From positions 1,653,574-1,717,573 of the forward strand of contig NZ_JAIUZM010000001.1 of the NCBI RefSeq assembly GCF_020171345.1: DNA of 64,000 nucleotides, given 5' to 3'. The DNA comes from Microbulbifer agarilyticus (GTDB lineage Bacteria > Pseudomonadota > Gammaproteobacteria > Pseudomonadales > Cellvibrionaceae). Shown piece by piece: positions 57,668 to 64,000 of the stretch. The position numbers were made by a program, and so were the translations under genes. How positions within the stretch are numbered: position 1 is the first letter of the stretch; the number at the start of each line of letters is the position of its first letter. The notes under the pieces were generated by a model that worked only from the letters and a program-made list of their open reading frames with translations, did no database searches and was not told the origin of the DNA.

Positions 57668-57727
57668 AATCGGCAGCAGTGGCACAATAGAAAAATACAC
57701 GACACGGCTACAACACGAATCAATCTC

Positions 57728-58471
57728 ATGGCGCGCAAAGTTAAAGGCAGCAAGCAGTACCGTATGAAAGTGGTGCCCCACCGGCCCATCCTGCATGGCG
57801 TATTTTCCGTCCTGGGGGTGAGTTTGCTTGTGCTGTCCACGAGTGCCGGCGCTTTTTTTGCCGGTCAGTACCAGATTAGTAAGAGTCTGGATGAGAAGTC
57901 TCGTGCCCACGCCCGCGCGCTGGACGAGGTCGACCATCTGCGTGCGCAGATCGAGACCCTGCGCATCCGCGCCACCACTGCCGAGCAGTCGGTGACTATT
58001 GGCGAGCAGGCCAGCGAATCGGTGCGTTCCGAGCTGGTAAGCAAGGACAGCCAGATCGCCGAACTGCGTCAGGAGATCGCCTTTTATCGCGGAATCATGG
58101 CTCCCGCTGAGGGCAGCGAGGGCGTATCCATTGGCCGCTTCAGTATTTCTGAGGCGGGCGACCGGCGTTATCAGTACAAGCTCCTGGTCCAGCAGTCTGC
58201 CGCCCGTCACCAGGTGGTGACGGGAGCCGTACGCTTTACTATTGTTGGACAGACGGATGGCGAGGCCCGCCGCTATGCATTGGCGGACCTGTCACAGCAG
58301 GTGGAAAGCGAGTCCATCCCGCTGCGATTCAAGTATTTTCAGAATATCGAGGGAGAGCTGCAGTTGCCGGAAGGCTTCGTGCCGGAAGGTGTAGAACTGT
58401 CGCTCAAATCCAGTAAGCGCAAAGGATTCAATATTGATCAGCGCTATGGCTGGCTGGTGCAGCAGAGCTGA
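57728..58471 (+). CDS. DUF6776-family membrane-anchored coiled-coil protein
   Basis: The protein has 247 residues. The basic N-terminus is followed by one membrane helix (ILHGVFSVLGVSLLVLSTSAG, about 21-42), then a coiled coil (about 50-115, ALDEVDHLRAQIETLRI) and a C-terminal beta-rich domain ending RKGFNIDQRYGWLVQQS. This fits the DUF6776 family found next to bactofilin genes in Gammaproteobacteria. Function unknown; the neighbouring bactofilin suggests a cell-envelope or morphogenesis role. Confidence 0.75.
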   Translation: MARKVKGSKQYRMKVVPHRPILHGVFSVLGVSLLVLSTSAGAFFAGQYQISKSLDEKSRAHARALDEVDHLRAQIETLRIRATTAEQSVTIGEQASESVRSELVSKDSQIAELRQEIAFYRGIMAPAEGSEGVSIGRFSISEAGDRRYQYKLLVQQSAARHQVVTGAVRFTIVGQTDGEARRYALADLSQQVESESIPLRFKYFQNIEGELQLPEGFVPEGVELSLKSSKRKGFNIDQRYGWLVQQS

Positions 58472-58541
58472 TTTGCTGAGTGCGCACATGGCGCGTTTGG
58501 AGCGACCAGACTCCATCCAATTCATGAGGTTCGGTTGAATT

Positions 58542-58979
58542 ATGTTGAAAAAGAAAGAGAAAACTATGGCTAGCACTGGCGGCAACAGCACCACCCTGAT
58601 TGCGAAACACACCGAAGTAACCGGCGACCTGCATTTTCGCGGCAACCTGGTGGTTGAAGGTACCGTAAAGGGAAATATCAGCGCCCACAGTGACAGCGAT
58701 GCGCGTCTGCAAGTGGTTGACGGTGGCACCATCGAAGGTGAAATCCGCGTTCCCAATGTCGTGGTAAACGGCAATGTGAAAGGTGATGTGCACGCCAGTG
58801 GCCACCTGGAGCTGGCCTCCAAGGCGATGGTGGAAGGTAATGTGCACTACAAACTGATCGAGATGGTAAAAGGCGCCCAGGTAAACGGCTCGCTGGTATC
58901 CAATGTGGACATGGATACAGCCAGTGAACCGCGCATGCTTGGCTTCAGCGCTGACGAAACGGTCACCGACGCAGACTAA
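58542..58979 (+). CDS. Bactofilin-family cytoskeletal protein
   Basis: The protein has 145 residues. The central domain (about 18-125) is a beta-helical bactofilin repeat: TTLIAKHTEVTGDLHFRGNL, VEGTVKGNIS, GTIEGEIRVPNVVVNGNVKG, and HLELASKAMVEGNVHYKLI. Bactofilins self-assemble into filaments without nucleotide and often position peptidoglycan enzymes. A strong terminator follows. It lies 70 bp downstream of the DUF6776 gene. Confidence 0.92.
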   Translation: MLKKKEKTMASTGGNSTTLIAKHTEVTGDLHFRGNLVVEGTVKGNISAHSDSDARLQVVDGGTIEGEIRVPNVVVNGNVKGDVHASGHLELASKAMVEGNVHYKLIEMVKGAQVNGSLVSNVDMDTASEPRMLGFSADETVTDAD

Positions 58980-59000
58980 TCTGCAAACTCGGCTGGTGAA

Positions 59001-59044
59001 ACCCGGCAAATGGGGTAATACTTGACCCATTTGCTGGGTTTTAT
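59001..59044 (+). terminator. Intrinsic terminator after the bactofilin gene
   Basis: ACCCGGCAAATGGG (59001-59014) pairs with CCCATTTGCTGGGT (59026-59039) with one G-T pair, followed by TTTTATT. It ends the bactofilin transcript before erpA. Confidence 0.85.
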
Positions 59045-59109
59045 TCATAATGCGCCCAGTCAGAGCGCCCACATAGGGTTGGGGCTGCAAACTGTGTCGA
59101 GTAAATTCT

Positions 59110-59463
59110 ATGTCTGAAGCTGTTTCCTTTTCTCCCGAACCTATCCAGGTGACCGAACAGGCCGTTGCCAAGGTGAAGGGATTGCTGGAAGAGGAAGGGA
59201 ACCCGGAGCTGAAGCTGCGGGTTTTCGTCACCGGTGGTGGCTGCTCAGGGTTCCAGTACGGGTTTACCTTTGATGAGCTGGTGGCCGAAGACGACGCGGT
59301 AGTGGAAAAAGATGGTATTCAGGTGTTGGTGGATGCCATGAGCTATCCGTATCTGGTTGGCGCCAGTGTCGACTACGAAGAGGGGCTGTCTGGCTCGCGC
59401 TTTGTGGTGCAGAATCCGAACGCATCCTCTACCTGTGGTTGCGGTTCTTCCTTCTCAATCTGA
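59110..59463 (+). CDS. erpA: Iron-sulfur cluster insertion protein ErpA
   Basis: The protein has 117 residues. This A-type carrier delivers Fe-S clusters, notably to IspG/IspH. Conserved cysteines are in [16 protein letters not shown] and [11 protein letters not shown], spaced as in ErpA/IscA. The N-terminal extension [20 protein letters not shown] and the position (convergent with anmK) match Pseudomonas ErpA. Its stop lies 34 bp from the anmK stop. Confidence 0.95.
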   Translation: MSEAVSFSPEPIQVTEQAVAKVKGLLEEEGNPELKLRVFVTGGGCSGFQYGFTFDELVAEDDAVVEKDGIQVLVDAMSYPYLVGASVDYEEGLSGSRFVVQNPNASSTCGCGSSFSI

Positions 59464-59497
59464 TCGCTGACCTGCGTATCAGATCCCTTCCCGCCAC

Positions 59498-60622
59498 TCA
59501 GGCGGGAAAGATCCCCCCAAGTACGGTTTCCCTGCTCGCTCCGGTCACTGCCGGGCAATTGCCATTCAGCCCCAGAATGGTCTGGCGTGCGAGCCACGCA
59601 AACCCGGCACCTTCCACCCAATCTGCATCGATCCCGTAATGGTCTGTGGGTGCCACCGTCCAGGTGGGCAGGCGTCTGCGCAGGCGTTCCATCAGGTCGC
59701 CGTTGCGCGCGCCACCACCGCATACCAGCAGCTCACCGCCCCGGGCAAACTCGTGCACACCATTGGCGATGGTGGCCGCGGTGACCTCGGCCAGGGTTGC
59801 CTGCACATCCACCGGGGTCAATTCGAGCCCGGCGCAGGCCATCTCGAGCCAGTTGGGGTTGAAGGCCTCGCGCCCGGTGCTTTTGGGCGCCGGCGCCGCA
59901 AAGAAGGGGTCGTTCAGTAAGCGGTTGAGTAACTCCGGGTGCGGATTCCCAGTGGCGCCCCATGCCCCATCGGCATCGTAGGCCTTGCCGCGATGCAGCT
60001 TGACCCAGTAATCCAGCAGCGCATTGCCCGGACCGGTATCGTAGCCGCGCACACCGCCATCGGCGGCCAGCTCGGTGATATTCGCCATACCGCCAATATT
60101 CACCACGGCACGATCGCGGTCGGCGCGAAATACCGCATTATGGAATGCCGGCATCAACGGTGCGCCCTGGCCGCCTAGGGCCATATCCCGGCGGCGGAAA
60201 TCGGCCACGGTGGTGATGCCGGTTTCCGCAGCAATGGTATTGGGGTCACCGAGCTGCAGGGAGAATGGGGTCGATACAGAGCCCGGCGGGCGGTGGCGCA
60301 CGGTTTGGCCGTGGCTGCCGATGGCGCGCACCTGTTGCGGCTGGATGTTCGCCTGGCGCAACACGGCAAGGGTGGCGGCGGCAAATTCCTGGCCCAGCTG
60401 GCGATCCAGCTGCCCGGAACGGTCTAGCTCGGAGGGGCCGGGTGCGCACAGGGCGAGGATGGCTTCGCGCATTTCCGTGGAAATGGGATGGCCGATCGCC
60501 GCGCGGGTTTTGCAGTGTAGTTGGCTGCCAGAGGGGGAGGTTGATTCAGAAAATTCGACCAGCACCGCGTCGATACTGTCGACGCTGGTGCCGGACATCA
60601 GGCCAATGTAGAAGTCCGTCAT
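59498..60622 (-). CDS. anmK: Anhydro-N-acetylmuramic acid kinase
   Basis: The protein has 374 residues. It phosphorylates and opens anhydroMurNAc released from peptidoglycan recycling to give MurNAc-6-P. The N-terminal IGLMSGTSVDSIDAVLVEF is the phosphate-1 loop, and IGSHGQTVRHRPPG, VNIGGMANIT, GYDTGPGNALLDYW and LLVCGGGARNGDLM are family signatures. Its first base directly abuts the end of mepM (60623), so the two are translationally adjacent and functionally related in cell-wall metabolism. Confidence 0.96.
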   Translation of the reverse strand: MTDFYIGLMSGTSVDSIDAVLVEFSESTSPSGSQLHCKTRAAIGHPISTEMREAILALCAPGPSELDRSGQLDRQLGQEFAAATLAVLRQANIQPQQVRAIGSHGQTVRHRPPGSVSTPFSLQLGDPNTIAAETGITTVADFRRRDMALGGQGAPLMPAFHNAVFRADRDRAVVNIGGMANITELAADGGVRGYDTGPGNALLDYWVKLHRGKAYDADGAWGATGNPHPELLNRLLNDPFFAAPAPKSTGREAFNPNWLEMACAGLELTPVDVQATLAEVTAATIANGVHEFARGGELLVCGGGARNGDLMERLRRRLPTWTVAPTDHYGIDADWVEGAGFAWLARQTILGLNGNCPAVTGASRETVLGGIFPA

Positions 60623-61993
60623 TCAGTTTACGGAGTCCTGCTCATCGTTATTTTGTGCAAGGGCGGGTTGTTCAAAGCGTTGCAACTGTGCCAGCAGTGG
60701 TTGGGTCTGGGCCAGGAAACGGTCCATTTCTGAGCTGGCGACGGCCTTGGCCTTGGGCAGCTTGCGTACAATGGTTGCAGGGTTGCGGTGGTGGCCATCG
60801 ACCAGGAACTCGTAGTGCAGGTGCGGGCCGGTGGCATAGCCGGTAGAGCCGACGGTACCAATTACTTGGCGCTGCTTGACCCGTTGGCCGCGTTTTACAT
60901 GACGTTTGTGCAGGTGTAGGTAACGCGTGATGTAACGCTCACCATGCTGGATAAACACGTAGTTGCCATTGCCCTTGGTGTAGCCTGCCTTGATCACGCG
61001 GCCATCACCGGCGGAATATACCGGCGTGCCACGCGGCGCAGCGTAATCGGTACCGTTGTGCGGGCGACGCGTCTTGAAGATCGGGTGCAGGCGGCGCGGG
61101 TTGAAGTGGGAGCTGATGCGACCGATGTCCACCGGGGTACGGATGAATGCCTTGCGCATGCTTTTGCCATCTGGGGTGTAGTAATTCACGTCCCCGTTGC
61201 TGTCTATGTAACGAACCGCGCTGAAGGTCTTGCCCTGATTGGTAAAGGACACCGCCTGAATGGCGCCGTTGCCAATCTTCTCGCCATCGATAAACTCTTC
61301 ATCGAAAACCACGCTGAACTTGTCGCCCTTGCGAATATCCAGTGCAAAGTCGATGTCCGAGCCGAAGATGTCGGCCATCTCCATGATCAGGTTGTTGCTG
61401 AGGCCGGCCTTGCTGCCGTCCACAAACAGCGAGCTGTTGATTTCCGCCTGGCGAAATGCAGTGTAGCGTTCGGCTTCGCGTGTGTGCAGAGCGTACTTGT
61501 ACTCGTCGGAGCTATCGCGGCTGAATTCAACCTTACTGAGGCGATCCCGGTGCAGCTCGAGGGTCTGCAGGCTGCCCTCACCGTCAATCTGGAAGGTGAG
61601 TTCCTCGCCCGGCACCAGTTTGGCCAGTTGTTTCGCTTCTTTGCCGCTCGACAGCAGCTGGTACATTTCCGCGCTGCTAACGCCGGCACGCTGGAATAGG
61701 TCAGACAGTGTATCGCCGTTGCGCACGGTCTCCTGTACCACGCGCAAGCCTTCCATAACGCTCGTGCTGCCCGCAGTCTCTGTTTCGAGCTCCGGCGTCG
61801 ATTGTTCGGTCAATACTTCCGCGTGGCTCAGGGTCACCGGCAGTGGCGTTCGCTTCGCCTCGACTTCCGGTGGCGAAATAAACAGGACGAGGGCGAGGGC
61901 GAAACTCGCCGCACCGGCGGCAACGGCGTGGGTGCGCGGGAAATGCTTGCCCATAGCGCCGATCAGGCGCTCGTTTTTGCGTCGATTTTGCAT
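60623..61993 (-). CDS. mepM: M23-family murein DD-endopeptidase (MepM-like)
   Basis: The protein has 456 residues. A basic start and a membrane segment (about 20-42) anchor it. A LysM/OapA-like region follows (RNGDTLSDLFQRAGVSSAE), then a domain with SLFVDGSKAGLSNNLIMEMA and the C-terminal LytM domain. Zinc ligands lie in PHNGTDYAAPRGTPVYSAGD and HLHYEFLVDG, with an earlier HPIFKTRRPHNG segment. MepM cuts peptide cross-links so that new wall can be inserted. It is divergent from tyrS, as in Pseudomonas PA0667, and its stop abuts the anmK start. Confidence 0.93.
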   Translation of the reverse strand: MQNRRKNERLIGAMGKHFPRTHAVAAGAASFALALVLFISPPEVEAKRTPLPVTLSHAEVLTEQSTPELETETAGSTSVMEGLRVVQETVRNGDTLSDLFQRAGVSSAEMYQLLSSGKEAKQLAKLVPGEELTFQIDGEGSLQTLELHRDRLSKVEFSRDSSDEYKYALHTREAERYTAFRQAEINSSLFVDGSKAGLSNNLIMEMADIFGSDIDFALDIRKGDKFSVVFDEEFIDGEKIGNGAIQAVSFTNQGKTFSAVRYIDSNGDVNYYTPDGKSMRKAFIRTPVDIGRISSHFNPRRLHPIFKTRRPHNGTDYAAPRGTPVYSAGDGRVIKAGYTKGNGNYVFIQHGERYITRYLHLHKRHVKRGQRVKQRQVIGTVGSTGYATGPHLHYEFLVDGHHRNPATIVRKLPKAKAVASSEMDRFLAQTQPLLAQLQRFEQPALAQNNDEQDSVN

Positions 61994-62356
61994 GGTTCTA
62001 TATAGAAGTAGCGCTGACAGTGGTATTTGTTGGGTTTGGGTCAGACGTGAAGCGTTGCGCCGCAGGCCTGTGATCGTCTAAAAAACGAACACCAAGGCGA
62101 CTTTATAACAAAATTTACGCCGTCGTTCACGGGGTAATTGACCTGTCTGATCAAGATTCAGTTCCTCCATGCGGTCATTAAAGGCTTCCGAGCAGCCATG
62201 GGCCCACCATTGCAGCCCACCGGGTGCGCCCTGCCGCATAACCGCCTCAAGCTTGTATTTACCGCTGGATTCGGTACATTTGCAGCCCAATTTTTGGCCG
62301 CCGAAACCTTCTTTGGCGGCTTACTGAGACATCTGATTTTACCGCAAGGGGATACC
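61994..62356. promoter_or_regulatory. Divergent region between mepM and tyrS with a candidate tyrS promoter
   Basis: The best tyrS promoter is TTGTAT (62253-62258), 16 bp, TACATT (62275-62280), about 77 bp before the start. A TATAAA on the minus strand near 62103 could serve mepM. The tyrS frame is open back to 62138, but this stretch shows no similarity to TyrS. No T-box-like structure is evident. Confidence 0.4.

Positions 62357-64000
<1,644 letters not shown>

Noticed and set aside
62138..62356. N-terminal extension of TyrS
   Set aside because: The frame is open, but homology to TyrS begins at 62357, which has a suitable ribosome-binding site.

Overview
The window looks like a chromosomal segment of a GC-rich marine-type gammaproteobacterium. 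Gene order follows Pseudomonas closely: ArsR/methyltransferase-tkt-epd-pgk-fba at the left, and argC, erpA, anmK, mepM, tyrS and an rRNA operon leader at the right. Several TonB-dependent, Tat-exported and secreted hydrolytic proteins suggest a Cellvibrionales (Microbulbifer-like) host. That placement rests on gene content recalled from memory, not on a search. I see no prophage, integrase, transposase, CRISPR array or tRNA.

Layout. 1-5.5 kb: an ArsR-type regulator fused to a methyltransferase, with its operator, then tkt, epd, a DTW tRNA-modifying enzyme and a periplasmic peroxiredoxin. 5.6-21.2 kb: an envelope-rich accessory block with a YggN-like protein, a TonB-dependent receptor, a Tat-exported PLP aminotransferase, a TauE/SafE permease, a metzincin protease, a transglutaminase-like protease, an SPFH lipoprotein, a subtilase and a Tat-exported flavin amine oxidase. 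21.2-29.3 kb: two alpha/beta hydrolases, pgk, fba, rarD, serA and an FAH-family hydrolase. 29.5-40 kb: a mostly minus-strand housekeeping run (coq7, purD, purH, fis, dusB, a zinc-ribbon protein, prmA, accC, accB, aroQ). 40.4-48 kb: dsbD, three small envelope proteins including a PCu(A)C copper chaperone, a GGDEF/EAL protein and a PfkB kinase. 48.1-64 kb: mrcB, hemB, hemL, a thiD-like gene, hemJ, a CLC transporter, argC, a bactofilin, erpA, anmK, mepM, tyrS and the promoters and leader of an rRNA operon whose 16S gene lies just past the right edge.

Functional themes. tkt, epd, pgk and fba form the usual triose-phosphate/pentose-phosphate set. epd, serA and the thiD-like gene touch B6, serine and thiamine metabolism. 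hemB, hemL and hemJ are tetrapyrrole genes. anmK and mepM (abutting, same strand) and mrcB serve cell-wall growth and recycling. dusB-fis overlap, and the rrn promoters at the right edge are the classic Fis target.

The most unusual signal is a family of six intergenic, doubly palindromic elements of about 111-127 bp (3086-3196, 29413-29526, 31638-31750, 37360-37472, 37541-37652, 46625-46751). Each has an outer stem of 26-31 bp whose sequence differs from copy to copy while base pairing is kept, a smaller inner hairpin with a GGA-containing loop, and a conserved unpaired core with a second GGA 23-25 nt further on. Five of six lie downstream of a gene in the same orientation. One copy matches the published CsrA/RsmA SELEX consensus at 12 of 12 positions. 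This may be a family of 3'-UTR structured elements, possibly bound by CsrA/RsmA; that function is inference.
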